From: Raphanus sativus
Taxonomy: Eukaryota > Streptophyta > Magnoliopsida > Brassicales > Brassicaceae
DNA: 64,000 nucleotides
Direction: 5' to 3'
Assembly (NCBI RefSeq): GCF_000801105.2
Contig: NC_079516.1
Span: 23,473,043 to 23,537,042, forward strand
Position numbers and translations under genes: made by a program. This document shows, one piece after another, positions 1 through 12,660 of this stretch; the first letter of the stretch is position 1; each line of letters starts with the position of its first letter. The notes below the pieces were generated by a model that was not told the DNA's origin, ran no database searches, and saw only the letters and a program-made list of their open reading frames with translations.

Positions 1-540
1 TGGTCGAACATATAGTCTGACTTGTAAATACTTGCTCTAACTTTAATAAAAATTGTTAGCTAAAAATCTACCATTAAACTACGACCCATCACTATTGATC
101 CGGTAAAAACTTAAAATATTCCTATTTGAGTTTAGAATGAAATTATATGTATTTGTATTGTTGAAACATGTGTATAAATTCACTTATTTAGTTTTATTTA
201 TTTTAATCTTTTTCTATTTTTTTACCAACACTTATGCGGTTATATTTAGTTAATTGTTAATATGAAATCAATGTTCATATTTGATCTGGATTTGTGGTCA
301 GGCAGTGACCCGTATATTTTGGTCCAACTTTAAATAAAAACTGTTAACTAAAAATCTACCATCAAACCTCGACCCGTCACAATTGATCCGGTAAAAACTT
401 AAAACAATCTAATTTGAACTTAGGTTTAATAAGCATTCTCATAAATATTTGATATTTGATGAAAACTTAGATTTAGTAAGCATTCTCATAAATATTTGAT
501 CTTTGATGAAACTATAGGTATTTGTATTATGAAATCATGT
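1..540. repeat. AT-rich direct repeat, two diverged copies
   Basis: A block near 40-135 recurs at about 330-425. Both copies contain the words 'aaaaatctacca', 'gacccrtca' and 'attgatccggtaaaaactt' in the same order, about 290 bp apart. A shorter block ('gcattctcataaatatttga') is also doubled at 433-500. No coding potential is seen. This is probably an old dispersed or tandem repeat; I do not recognise the family. Confidence 0.55.
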
Positions 541-2676
541 GTATATATTTTACCCGATTTGATGCATATTGTATCAATATGGTGCACATTTATATTTATG
601 GCAAGTAAATACTCATGAATATGCATTTGAGATGTATTGTTTTAGATAGCTCGTTTTATATGAGGAAGTCTATATTTCTAGGAATTCAACGTATGTTTAA
701 AGGTTATGCGTGATGCAAATCATAAATCATAATAGGTCTATTTTATTAATTACATAATATAACATAATAATCAATAAAAAATATTAACAATAAATGAATT
801 TTAAATATAAATTTGAATTTATTTTTAGTTATAACAAAATCTGTTGAGAAAAATCTAACAAAATCTTACTCAATATTTTAAATATTTTTATTAAATAATA
901 TATTAATTATTTCGTAATTAATATATTAAATTAATATTAATATTAAGTTTTTTTTAATTAAAGAAGCATTATCTATTAAAAATCGCAGCATATCTTTTTA
1001 TAAATGATACTTGCCATAATAATAAGTATTGTTAGTTTGAATATAAATTATTTAGTTGATTAATTAAAGGAAAATAATTAAAAGCATATATTAAAAATAT
1101 ACAATGGCAAAGAATTGTAAATACTTCAAAACTTTAAGGTGTCTTCAAAAAAACCTCTTGTATTTTAATAGTATTGATATGCTTTCTAATTATTAGATCG
1201 TGAAACCGGTCTGACTATTAGAGAACACAACTTGTTATCTAATATATGCTTTAATTATGTGATACTAATAATTAGAATAATCTTAACTAAGTATATCATT
1301 GTGTACTATAAATATTTTATATAATTTTATTCGTCAAACAAATATGATGATTCCTTTAATATGATGATATGATGTTGAAATAGATTCTTCTATATGGATG
1401 GTTATGTATTGTATAATATTTAGGACAATATAATGATTCCTTTAATATGGACCTTATACATATTCTTAGTTTTTTTTTATATTGACCGAACATAGTATTG
1501 GGTTAGTTGGTTAGTTTCCATTTCTTACAATATTACTTAATGCTGCATATATTATTCTAATTAATTATCCTAAATTAGTGGTTGACCGTATATTTTAATT
1601 CACATAAATTATGTATAAATATTCGAATTGCAATATATTGATTTACTAATTCGCTGAAATTAAGCTCGTGGTGCACAAAAAAAAACTGTAACAAAATTTG
1701 GCGCTCCCCAAACTTAAGTTGCTATAATTCCCAAAATATCTAGACTATAAATCTCTATATATACACCATACAGTTATATAAAATAAAAAAAAGAGCTAAG
1801 ATACAAAAAAATTATCAAATATATATTATTCATAACCATTAATTGTCATATATACGTTAATCATCTTAGGAAATTTCATAGCTTTTATTTAAAGAAAATG
1901 CGAGAATATTTTTCTGTGCATTTAATCTTTTTTCTTTAAATTAACATAACGTCGGTTTTTTAATAATCCACATTAAAATTAATATCGAAGAGTGGCTATT
2001 AAATGTCGTATTAAATCTCGCTCGGTATAAAAACTATAAGACTGGCGAGATATGCATATAACATTTAATCAATCCTAGCGAATTTACCTCAATTGCCTTT
2101 GAACCAACAATTTTTTTTCAATTGAAATATGAAGCTAACAAGTCACTAAATTACTATGTTAATTAACTGACACCTAAGATAGATATTTTTTTAGTTTTTA
2201 CAAATTTGAGGTAACATCTATTCAAAATTTTCTCTATTATTAGGGATATGACAATTGCAGAAATTTGTTCAACTCTTCTGGATGTATCTAATACACCTAC
2301 GGCTACATGTATTGTTTGGTCCCTTTTACACTGAATATCATCACATTCATGGAATTCGAATTCTCGTCGTTCTAATCGCATGCTCTCACGTAGGAGCAAG
2401 CTGAGGCCCAAGAAGTTGAGTATTCGATGAGTCTGTCCAACAACGTTTTCAGACCATGACGGCTTATGTAAGAAAAGCACTGAATGGGGAGTTTAAGGTG
2501 ACCAAAGAAAAAAAAAAAAAAAAAAGAGGTGACCAAAGAACTTATTTAAGGATTGTCCTAGAGATGGTTTTGAACTTTTTTTTATACAGAGGCTGCTAAA
2601 CGCTGGAATGCGATAGAACATAATGTTTCATGTTTGTACATGCCTAAAAGGGGTTTATACATATGCTTGAATATAT
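541..2676. other. gene-free AT-rich stretch
   Basis: There is no convincing gene. Reading frames are short and lack family features. Positions about 1785-1905 resemble the roughly 360-bp repeat found at 54.9-57.8 kb: both share 'agctaagataca'/'aactaagataca', 'cattaattgtcatatatacg' and 'ttttatttaa'. The 105-codon minus-strand frame at 2163-2480 has no recognisable domain. Confidence 0.5.
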
Positions 2677-2677
2677 A

Positions 2678-2755
2678 CCTAATTTCAACTAGTTTGAATT
2701 AGAATGAGTGTATGCTCCTAATTTCAACTAGTTTGAATTAGAATGAGTGTATGCT
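2678..2755. repeat. 39-bp perfect tandem duplication
   Basis: Two adjacent 39-bp units (2678-2716 and 2717-2755) both start with 'cctaatttcaactagtttga' and end with 'gtgtatgct'. The identity suggests a recent local duplication. No gene overlaps it. Confidence 0.85.
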
Positions 2756-3051
2756 TTTGAAGGATAAACCCGACACAAGACCAGTTTTGCATGGATCACA
2801 TGTAATATCATTCTCCGTGGAAAACTAGAGTGTGACATGTGGACTTTGATTAAAAAAAACTCGACGCACCACTCATTCTTGGATTTGATTCAAAAAATTC
2901 AGAACATAACAGAATAAACCAATTCATCATAAGAGAAAAGAGTAAACCTTTTCGAGCTACAAAATTTGAGACTGAAATATCTTTCTAATGTTAAAAAAAA
3001 AACTTTAGAGCCTTTCCCATTTTCGAAAACTACACAAACTCTTGAAGCGTC

Positions 3052-3202
3052 ATGGAGAGTTTACTGATTCCAGCAGCGATTGCTGAAACGCTTAGCTTAC
3101 CTCAGACGGTGACCGGAAAATGTGGCATACTTGTCAATTACTTGCGTAAATGGGTAGAAAAAGGGAGAGAAATGTATAAAATCGAATCTGTCATGTGTCA
3201 AA

Positions 3203-3241
<39 letters not shown>

Positions 3242-3249
3242 AACAATAA
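3052..3249 (+). CDS. unrecognised short ORF, possible first-exon remnant
   Basis: An ATG frame of 65 codons starts MESLLIPAAIAETLSLPQTV and has a protein-like composition for about 50 residues. It then runs into a (TA)n tract translated as repeated I-Y. I do not recognise the N-terminal part. It could be the first exon of a host gene whose remainder was lost or displaced by the transposons that start at 3239-3256. The repeat-encoded tail is not believable protein. No donor splice site clearly ends the plausible part. Confidence 0.2.
3206..3238. repeat. (TA)n microsatellite
   Basis: About sixteen TA dinucleotides stand directly before the TC that may begin a Helitron at 3239. AT tracts are frequent Helitron targets. 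Confidence 0.9.
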
Positions 3250-3255
3250 TTAAAA

Positions 3256-6200
3256 GAGAAATTTACTATAAGAGTCACATTTGTAGTTATTAATAGCAGA
3301 ATGAGTCACTTTATTATACCAGAGCACTTTCTCTTAACTAATAGTTTGATATCAACCGGAAGAAGCTTAAGTTGTTCTCTCTCAACCATTACTATAGCTG
3401 ACTAAATAAATTTATAGGCGGGCTTTTATCACAGCCATCGATCTTAAAAACGAATGGACGTCCCAGATTGACTCTCTCAGATCTGGACAAGACTGATTCC
3501 TGCTTCAACCCCCACCCCCAAATCTTTTTTTCCGTAACTGCAAATTTGTTATCTTGGCATTAGATTTATGATGGAATCTCCTCACCCAACCTAAATCCAG
3601 ATGTGTGTGATTCCAAAATCTGAGATTTAAAAGAAATGCAAGGATCGATTCATATCTTGGGCAAGACCCATTGCCAGCTAACGATATCGTGGTCTTCTCT
3701 CTCATATTTACGGAGCTCTCGATATCGTCCGATGAAGCTCCTCTGACCGTGGTCTTCTCTCTCACACTAACGGAGCTCTCTGTCACATCGTCTGTATATC
3801 TCACATGAAAACGGAGTCATGGCGTATGTATCTCCAATGAAGCTCTTTTGACCATTGGCTGTATCTTTGGCGAAGTTCATCCGATGAAGCTGGTAATGCT
3901 TCAACGTCTTAGTCTCTTGATTGAAAAAGCTGTAAGCTTTATAAAGATCAGATTTTGTTTTGTTGCTAAGGTGGAGAGGAAATTAAAGGTTTGGATTCTT
4001 GCGATTTTTCAAATTGGATTCAATCTCTAAAAATCTGTGTAATATATGTATATATGTGTTCTTATGGTTTATTTTCGTGGATGATATAAAGTTATTGAGG
4101 TGTCTAAGAACACATATGGCCAATGTCTAGGTTCAATTAGTGTGTGCAATTTTGGTTTCAGATATGGTTACAAGAACATGCTTATATTGACATTTAAGAT
4201 ATAAAATGTTTTCTTTAGCAATTTTATTTTCACCTTGAGCTTGCCATTGTCCCTCTAGCTTCTAGTGCAAAGCAAATTTCTTTCTTGTCCTGTTTTATTG
4301 GAGTTAATTCACACTTTACGTCGAAGTTTTGTGAACTCTCTTGTATTTAAAAGTTTTTGTTTTATGGCTTACTAATTACAGGGTTTACCAGCTAGTATAC
4401 TTCAAGCGTTAATGTTAATGATTAACCAGTACCTAAAGATGACTCTGCCACTCTGCAATGGGCAACTACATCAAACTAGCCATAAGAAATGGCTGATGCA
4501 TCACCTGCTTTGAGGAATCATGTGTTCACCAAGGTTAGTTAGCTGAGACCAAGAACCAATGGTCTTTTTGTGAACGTGCATCGCTCACGAAGATGGTGAT
4601 TCAGATAGTACATGTGTCTAAAAAAAATTCCTGTAAATGATTCTAAGTCATGCATATAGGGATTGTGTACACGTGAATATTGTAAAGTTGTTGTACATGT
4701 GGATCTTGGAACATTTGTGTACATGTGGATACTCTTTTCACAAGTACATATGTTGAAATAAATAGAAAGAATTTGTAGGCTTCTATGGCGATAATTATAT
4801 TTTTTATGACCTTACAAAAATTATCCACATGCATATTTTGGTAGATTCCTTTGTTTTGTTGATCTCTATTTGTGTAGAAATATACACACAACATCTGATT
4901 ATAAATTTATAACTAAAGAAGCTGATGAATCTGAATAAAGTTCTTATCATATGTGCACGAAGCTTTATAATTGTGTGCTGTGTATAAGATGGAAACGAGG
5001 CTTGCTAATTAGGTTACATGTGGATACTTATAATATTGTGTACATGTGGATAGGCAAAAGGTGTATACTTATAATATTGTGTATACTTATAATATTGTGT
5101 ACATGTGGATACTTATAATATTGTGTACATGTGGATACACATACCCAAACTATACACATGCATATTTTATACTTGCACATATTATACACAGCTTTAAACG
5201 AAATTGGATACTAATAAATAAATTTAAGCTTGTACATACTATAATACAAAATTGTGATTTTGATGGAAGATAATTTTCTATTTGGGACCGTCTCTTCCAC
5301 AACTCAGTATGTCCTCCAATGAAAACATAACCCTTTTCATTCACAATACTCCCAAAATAAACACATTTGCACATTGCCTTATACTAAGAAGAGAGGAGTG
5401 GGAACTTCTAAGTTCAGATATCTCAGATTTGGTTAACTCAGGTTGTACATATACTCCCTTGCACACATGTGCATGTTTCTTAGTGTACACATAACATCCT
5501 AGCAAAGTTTTACAAAAACACCAAAAAGACCTTAAACCTACCGCATCAACAACTCGTGCATCTCCACCAGGCAGTTTGAATAACTTCTCGAAACAAGAAC
5601 TCAATAACCTATCCATTCCCGGTGAGCCCTCCAACACATCTCTTACGAACAGTAGGTGATCCACCTTAGAATAATTATTGAGCGCCTTTGACTAGGAAAA
5701 CGGTGAGTCGCAAAATCCCTCACCGTGGCAACCACCGTTAACCTCTTCGACAACGGCCGTATAGACACAAAAAAACCACAACTTACAGTTAGGTTGAGAA
5801 CAACCCAATTAAATTTTAACAAAAAAAACTAAATCGACCAAAGAATCTACAAACCTTCGGCGATCTCTTTTCCGCCGTCGTATGTAGTTTTTAAAGTTCT
5901 TTTTTTTCACTTTTGAGAGATAAAGCAAGTGGTTAATATCTAAATAATTCAATTCATTAAGTTTGTCTGGGGTCCACCATTAATTTGGGTTCGTGTCCAC
6001 TAATACATCTCTGTTTTTTCAAAATTTAAATCTTCTAACTAACCTAACTAGCATAAAATGTTGTTTTACCGAAATGTCCATCTTTAGTTAGGCATTAAGA
6101 GGGCATATATGTACTTGACCACACACAAAGTGTTTTGGTATAGCAAAGTGACTTATGGTGATACTTAATGTCAGAAAGTGACCTATTTAGTAAATTTCTC
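3256..6200. mobile_element. non-autonomous MULE with perfect 9-bp target duplication
   Basis: The element begins GAGAAATTTACTATAAGAGT. Its other end, read on the minus strand, begins GAGAAATTTACTAAATAGGT, and similarity continues inward around 'gtcactt'. It is flanked by the identical 9-mer taattaaaa at 3247-3255 and 6201-6209, the duplication size typical of Mutator-like elements. No transposase is visible. The interior holds short frames without recognised domains, including one at 5341-5664 on the minus strand, and a minisatellite. It lies 16 bp inside the proposed Helitron 5' end. Confidence 0.85.
5020..5146. repeat. minisatellite with acatgtggata units
   Basis: Units of about 26-29 bp combine 'tacttataatattgtgta' and 'catgtggata' and recur four to five times. 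Related 'gtacatgtggat' words also occur at about 4694-4730, so the array has a degenerate upstream part. It is inside the MULE at 3256-6200. Confidence 0.75.
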
Positions 6201-6615
6201 TAATTAAAAGCACGAATATGAACCTCAAATAGGCTATCCACGTCGTACAATTGAATCAACCAGTAGAAATCTTCTATGTTTCCACGTCACACTATTTTGG
6301 GCCAGACTCTTCGATGATCCGTTTGTATTAAAATTGTATCCATAATAAATGGCCCATAAGCCCAAATCAAATAAAAATCTGAAGAACGTAGTTTGTAACA
6401 TCGAGACCCTTCTCTAACCTTCTTCGTCTCCTCCTTCAATCTCCTCTTACCTTGGACGTTTCTTTTTCTTGAAACTCCATCTTCGACAATCAATGCTTCT
6501 GAAATCTCATTGGTGGCTTTGTTTCACCTTTCTCTATCTAAGTGTATTTATACCTCTTTATTTTACCCCATCTTCTTAATTGCCTTTTTCTTCCTGATAA
6601 AAATTATCTCAAACC

Positions 6616-6866
6616 ATGAATTCCAAAAGCAATTCTGGCGATCTGATGTCCAAGAAAACAGATGGCAACGACGGTGATTCCTCCGCCGTACCAATCAAAC
6701 AGACCGGCCGTACCGGTGACTCTTCCCCGAAGCTGTCTCCGGCTTCCTCGGCAACGACGGTGCTTCCTCCGCCGTACCAATCAAGCAGAGCGGCCAAACC
6801 GGTGACTCTTCCGCCAAATCTGTCTTCAGAAGTTTTAGCCGTCGACACAGTCGACGATCATGGGAG
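6616..6866 (+). pseudogene. captured gene fragment, Ser/Pro-rich N-terminus
   Basis: An ATG-initiated exon-like frame encodes a hydrophilic, Ser/Thr/Pro-rich peptide beginning MNSKSNSGDLMSKK. A plausible donor (gag|gtctg) follows at about 6866. The motif P-I-K-x-T-G-x-T-G-x-S-S is shared with the fragment at 13.2-13.46 kb, so the two are paralogs. The internal repeat 'tccgccgtaccaatcaa' occurs twice. I do not recognise the parent gene. Its place between Helitron ends suggests captured sequence rather than a functioning gene. Confidence 0.35.
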
Positions 6867-7177
6867 GTCTGTTTCTTTTTTCATTACCAAGTTCTCCCTG
6901 TTTTTTTTTTCTTTTTGCAAAAAGTTCTATTCCTGTTTTAGTTTATCTTACCATTCGATGAACACTATGAATCCTGAATAAACAATGGACTATTTATATT
7001 AATATTTTTTTTTTGGGATTAAATATTAGTTGTGTTGTAGTTATATTTTTCTTAAGGTATGGTGTTTTTGACCTGACATATGTATCTAAGGAAGATTGCT
7101 ATGAAAAAGTGAGGCACTTTTTGTCTTGGGTTAGTGGTCTACGAGAATAAGGTAAACATCCTTGCGCCAGTTTACTT

Positions 7178-7297
7178 TGTAAAGCAACCTTTTAGGGTAC
7201 CTTACTCCAACATTACTAATCAACTTTTTAGGGTACCTTACTCCATAGCTCAGGTTTACATTGTAAAACAACTTTTTACGCTACCTTACTCCAAACT
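7178..7297. repeat. three-unit tandem repeat
   Basis: The word 'ttttagggtaccttactcca' occurs at about 7190 and 7230, and a variant 'ttttacgctaccttactcca' at about 7274. Each follows 'aatcaac' or 'aaacaac'-like sequence. The spacing is about 40-45 bp. It lies in an unannotated part of the putative Helitron. Confidence 0.7.
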
Positions 7298-8282
7298 CTG
7301 GTCTCCATTGCAGTTCAGCGTATTGGGACAGACTTTTCTTTTGACTTTTGTCTTTACTTTCTATTCCTTAAACCATGTAATTTCCTATGAAATATCCTTA
7401 ATGTTACATTGTCTGATGAAGACCCTGACATTGAACAGAGACTATATATAACTGCATCAATATAGTAAGTCTTCCTTGCTTAGCATAAACGTACTTTTCT
7501 TTCGGTATGAATTTTTCTTCCTGTGTATGAAACGTAACTTATTTGATGGTGTTTTTCGATTTCGCTTTCCTAGCTTTCATGTGACCTTTGTTTTATTCTT
7601 TGCAGGAAGAGCACGACTGCTGCAATTCATTTTAGGATGTTTGTCACGCATATAGAAAGAAACGTTGGGGTGTTATGAATCAGAGATTTGATTGACTACG
7701 TGAGGTACTGATAAAAATTCAATATATGGTTTATAATTTTGTAAACCAATCAATCTTTAAAATATATAGATTGTCTTCGTAGTTCGTATATATAATGCAT
7801 TACTGTTAAATACCTTATGTAATTCCAAATTTATCTTAACACCCCCTAGCTGATCACTGAGCTAACGGCTACCATCCTCACTTGACTGCTACTGATCAAG
7901 GTGCATCTGTTGACATCCATCTCTAATATTTTCGGGCTCATGCGATCTTGGGTATGAACAAGTCTGAGATTGATACGGTATGTTCTTCCCTTCTGTTAGT
8001 AATATATATACTAGCTCCAAGGTCTAATTTACTTTGGTCCACTGTTATAAGTGATGTTCGTTTGGTTGACGCAGGGTGGCAGCAGCTATTTTTTCACAAA
8101 GTTTGTTCGTTTGATTGACGCAGGTACCTGCGGCTGCGTCTAGACGCTGCGTCAATGCGTTAATAGAATCATGACGCCGATAAAATCAGCGGCTGAGACT
8201 TAAATTCTGCGTCCATCTACATAATTTACCATTTTGTCCTTAAAACATTTAAGTATTTACATAAAAACCTTAACCTAATTGA

Positions 8283-8576
8283 CGCAAGACGCAGCTCTCT
8301 CATCCCTGACGCAACCTCGAGCTCTCTCATCTCCATCTCAGGCAGACCTCGAGCTCTCCCATCTCCACGCCTCGAGCTCTCTCATTTCCATCTCCGACGA
8401 AGACCTCGAGCTCTCTCATCTTCAACTCCGACAAAGACCTTAAGCTCTCTCATCTCTATCTCACGCAGCCACGAGCTCTCTCATCTCCAGGCCTCGAGCT
8501 CTCGCTTCTCCATCTCACGCAGCCACGAGCTCTCTCAACTCCAAGCCTCGAGTTCTCTCTTCCCCTCCGATTTGGG
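8283..8576. repeat. CTCGAGCTCTCTCATCTCC minisatellite
   Basis: About nine imperfect repeats of 'ctcgagctctctcatctcca' with interspersed 'tctcacgcagc' or 'tccgacgaagac' occupy this stretch. A possible donor (gag|gtaattg) follows at about 8593, so it may be the 5' leader of the element gene at 8-10 kb. Confidence 0.75.
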
Positions 8577-9307
8577 TTTCAAGCATCGTTGAGGTAATTG
8601 TCTCTTGTCTCTGTTTTTGTGTTTCATATGAGTTTCTGAGAATGGATTTTGGATCCAAGATAAGAGAATTTGTTCTGATGGGAATGGTTTATTTATGCTT
8701 TATTTCATAACTAAGACAAGAAGAAGCTGATAGTGATGGTCTCTGTTCTAAAACATTTAGGATATGGAACGTGTTAATGAAATAGAGTTTCCACATTCTG
8801 ATTATTTTAATCTCTGATGATTGTTTGATGCTCCCTAGTGAGTCTTTGTGTGATGTATCTTTGGTTCTATTGTGAAAGAGACCAAGCTTGCGAGACTTTT
8901 AGCAAAATGAGTTGGGGTTTTTGAAAGTCATTAGCATCTTATAGTGAAACCATTTCATGTTCTCAAAGTGCCTGCCTTCATTTATCATTTGATTCACTTG
9001 AATATGTAGTCTGAGACTTGATTTGTGTTTGCTACAAAGTGGTCATGCATTGTGCTGTTAAAGGCAATCTACTTTCATTCTCATGCTTTTTACTGTATTG
9101 AGATTCATGTGACTGGTTTCATACGACATTCATGTGACTTAGGGTTTAGAAAGAAAAGTCTTTTGTGTTTTCTTCATGGGTTTTGTGTTCCTCCCAGCGG
9201 GTTTTGTCATCATCATCGTCTCTGTTTTTGTTTCCACCTCCTTTGCTTTTCTAAGCTTGAGATTATCATGGGTTTTGCTTTAAACCGATTTTAAACGTGC
9301 TTTGGAC

Positions 9308-9461
9308 ATGACTCAGGTTGTGGAAAGTTCAGATGTTGTATCCAAGCTTGTGAAGTTTACTGAACAAAGCAAAACCATGAAGGAGATGTTTGGTCTGGCC
9401 TTCACGCATCCTTCCTTGTTGACATCTCAGAAAGCGCATGGTTCAAGTGTTTTTTTGCAGG
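9308..9461 (+). pseudogene. exon-like fragment, origin unknown
   Basis: The frame beginning [17 protein letters not shown] has ordinary protein composition for about 50 codons. It then reaches a polypyrimidine tract and 'ttgcag', after which the reading frame loses its protein-like character. I do not recognise it. It sits inside the GTTCGTTTG-bounded element and may be an element gene exon or a captured exon. Confidence 0.2.
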
Positions 9462-10619
9462 TTATTGCTGGTGTTACTGGCAAGAAACATAGCTTAATAC
9501 ATGCAATGATTTTCCCCTGTTTTCCTTATATTCAGATTCTTTCTGTCTTTAACTCATTCCATTCTCAAATGAAATATGCTAAGACCTCGTGTTGTTTTTT
9601 ACATAAAGGCTTGTGTGTAAAGTACACTCTGTTCAATCTTTTTATCACATGTATTTGGTTCTCAATGACCAAACGAAAAGCTTTAAACTTTTGTTGCCAC
9701 ATGAAAATGCACATACATACATCACAAAGATATTAATTTACATTATGATGAAATTGCTAGTTTTACAAACACTCTTAATAGCTCTTTTACATCAACTTGA
9801 TCCTCAATAGGTAGACCAAAAGATGATCAGTATTTGTTTGTAAATTGTAATGCACTTGAACATATATGCTTATGATAAATATTTTGATATATAATTTTGT
9901 TTTAATTTAGCTTATGATTTATGAAAAAAAAATGTTGTTATATTTATAAGACTATATGTATTATTTAGCTTTTTATTTGTGATAAATTTGTAAATTTGAC
10001 TAAAAATTTATGATAAAAATGAGTTGTTAAATTTGTAAATTTGACTAAAAATTTATTACCAATAAATTATAATATTTGGATAGATGTAAATATATTTAAA
10101 CTATATTTTATTTATTTAAACTATAATTTTACAAATTTAAACTACATGTTTCTTTTATCTGTAACACATATTTGCCTTATTTGTTTGAAGTGCTAATTTC
10201 GAAAATTAAATGTATGATTTAGTTTTATGACAAAAATATTGTTATATTTGTATATTTGACCAAAAAATATTACCAAGTAAACATAATATTTTTGTGGATG
10301 TAAATATAGTTAAACTACATTGTATTTATTTAAAAGACAATGTTACAAATTTTTAAAAATAAAATATGAATAAAATGATAATAGCCGCAGCTTCTGTCAA
10401 ACGAACATCATTTAATTCTGCTTTCTGCGTCGGCGTCAACTTCCTGCGTCTTCGAAACGAACAACAATCTGTGTCGGCGTCGGCGTCAGCATCGGCGTCT
10501 ATGAAACGAACATCAGATAAACAAGTTTGACGCAGCCGCTGACGCAGCCGCTGACGCCGACGCCGATGCTGACGCCGACACAGAAACCTACTGCAACCAA
10601 ACGAACAGGGCTATAGACA

Positions 10620-12660
10620 TATTGAAAATGTGCATGAATTAGATCACTACCTGAGTCTAGAGTGGAGGTGACAAACATGGCGATGGAGTCGTTGCAAAAA
10701 GTGTGGGAGGGAAGTAAGAAACTAAGCAACACTGCAGCTGACATGAAGCTTCTCCAGCTGTGAGAATGCTGACTTTTTTTTCTTGGTTTGTTGGTGCCTA
10801 GAGGTACCGGCACCGAAGAGATCTTCAGGATGTGATTTTACGAGGTGATCTACCCTGGAAGACATCATTCCGTGTCATTTTATTAAAACATCACAAAGTT
10901 TTTATCTGCTGCCTCTTTGTTTTTGTTTGTTTTTGGTCTTCACCTTATATGCATGAGATCTTCACATATGAACGATGTTTGTTTAGTTATGTAGAGAACC
11001 TTTTGGTGCTATTAAATCCTTTAATTATTTACCAAATACCTCTTTGTTCTAACTGAAATGAACAAAAAGGTCATACACAGTCCCTGAAGCTATAAAATAA
11101 AGAAGAAACCTAGATTACATTCTAAGAAGAACCCTATTATATATAAAATCGAGGAGTGCTTTGAGGAATTTGAAGTAACAAAAAACAGTTAATTTTCCAA
11201 AATGATGAAAGCTTTCAGATCTATTACCTTCACTAAATCATTATGAAGCTATTAGACATTTAACTTTTTCTGAATGAAACAAAAAAAAAATCCATTCACA
11301 ATATGACCCCTACCAAAAGAATAAAATCTTATCAAAAGATGAAACTAGAAAAACTAATCCAATTATATATGAAAATTATGTTTCAGAGTAATACATTAAG
11401 ATTTAGTATAAAACTTCAATAAAAATATATTCAGTATAATTTAAATTTATTTGTGAATAATAGGTCCACAAAATTTCAAAATATCTTAAATTGTTTGGCC
11501 TTCAGTAGATCTATTGAAAAATTGTACGTATATCCAAATACAACATTGATGGTCAAATGTGTATACAATTAGGCTGTAAATATCAAGCTAAACTTAACCA
11601 TTTAACTAGAAACCCATACATTTAATATTCTACACTCAAACAAAATATTGATCAAATTAAATTAATATTTAATTTGTTTATATGTTTAAAAGCATTTTTT
11701 AAAAAAAAATATCCAAAACACATATAAATTAATAAATAATAAACATTAAATCTATGTAGTAAATGTATGTTAGGATATCTTACAATTTTTAAGCCTTTAT
11801 AACCACTTAGAGCTATATATATAGAAAGCCTAGGTCAAACTTCCAAAAATATTAATGTAAAAATATTAATAAAAGTTTATAGATAATGATATAGGATAAT
11901 AAATAAATATGATCGTTTAATTTTAATGGTTTAGGTCAATTTGTACTGGGTTAAGCTGAGAAATCATATATTATACTCTTAAAATATTTAGCTCTAAAAG
12001 CATATATTACTATTTTGTTTATATATCTTGGTTACTGTGTGTTTCAGGGTTAAGTTGATTTTGGTTTTGACTTCGGTCATAAAGGGTTAAGTTGATTTTG
12101 GTTTTAACTTTCGTCATAATTAAAATTTAAAATAAATTAAGATTATTATACAAATTATTTAGTAAAGTATGTCAATAACTTTTTTCAATTAACACTAAAC
12201 CAAAAAAACTCGAGAATATTAAACATGCTAAATTAGCCAAAACAATGTGATTTTAGTATTTAGTTAAGGAAAGTTTTGAATAAAACATTATTAGAAACAC
12301 ACTCATAATCACAGATAGAATACAATCAGATATACAACAGTCAAACATAAAACTTTAACACACAATTAAGAAAATATAATAAAATACTACACATGTAATT
12401 TAATGTAAATGCAAATACAAGACATATTTCTATTAAATATATAGCTGAAATGAATACTGAAAATAAAATAGTACGATATTTTTATATCATAAAATATTGG
12501 CCATAACAAATAAAAATACAAACATGTAATAATTATAAACAAATGTCAAATGTTTACAAAATAAATATATTTTTCAAAAACTAATAAATTTACAAATGAT
12601 TTTAGAAACCGAATATTTATTATATTCAATTTAAAGTGGTTTTCAGATGTTTTATAAAAT
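10620..12660. other. gene-free AT-rich stretch
   Basis: There are only short frames. A 27-codon ATG frame at 10678-10761 (MAMESLQKVWEGSKKLSNTA...) and downstream 'R-G-D-L-P-W-K-T' coding-like text at about 10832 may be captured exon pieces, but no family is recognisable. From 11.1 to 12.66 kb the sequence is AT-rich with nothing identifiable. Confidence 0.4.

Larger units (their letters stand above)
8056..10608. mobile_element. cluster of GTTCGTTTG inverted termini (nested DNA transposons, class uncertain)
   Basis: GTTCGTTTGGTTGACGCAG at 8056 and GTTCGTTTGATTGACGCAG at 8105 point inward. Opposite copies at 10397 (tcaaacgaac), 10454 and 10503 (gaaacgaac) and about 10599 (ccaaacgaac) face them. 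Between and beside these lie GACGCN hexamer runs that form a large inverted repeat at about 10465-10590. The ends resemble PIF/Harbinger or hAT termini, but I could not fix a target duplication. It is probably two or more related elements nested in each other. Confidence 0.5.

Noticed and set aside
2163..2480. 105-codon minus-strand frame
   Set aside because: No domain, no ATG-supported context and AT-rich surroundings; composition does not separate it from chance.
3052..3249. Treating the I-Y repeat tail as protein
   Set aside because: It is the translation of a (TA)n microsatellite.
5341..5664. 107-codon minus-strand frame inside the MULE
   Set aside because: Partly protein-like, but no recognisable motif and no conserved partner; could be a captured fragment, but not supportable as a gene.
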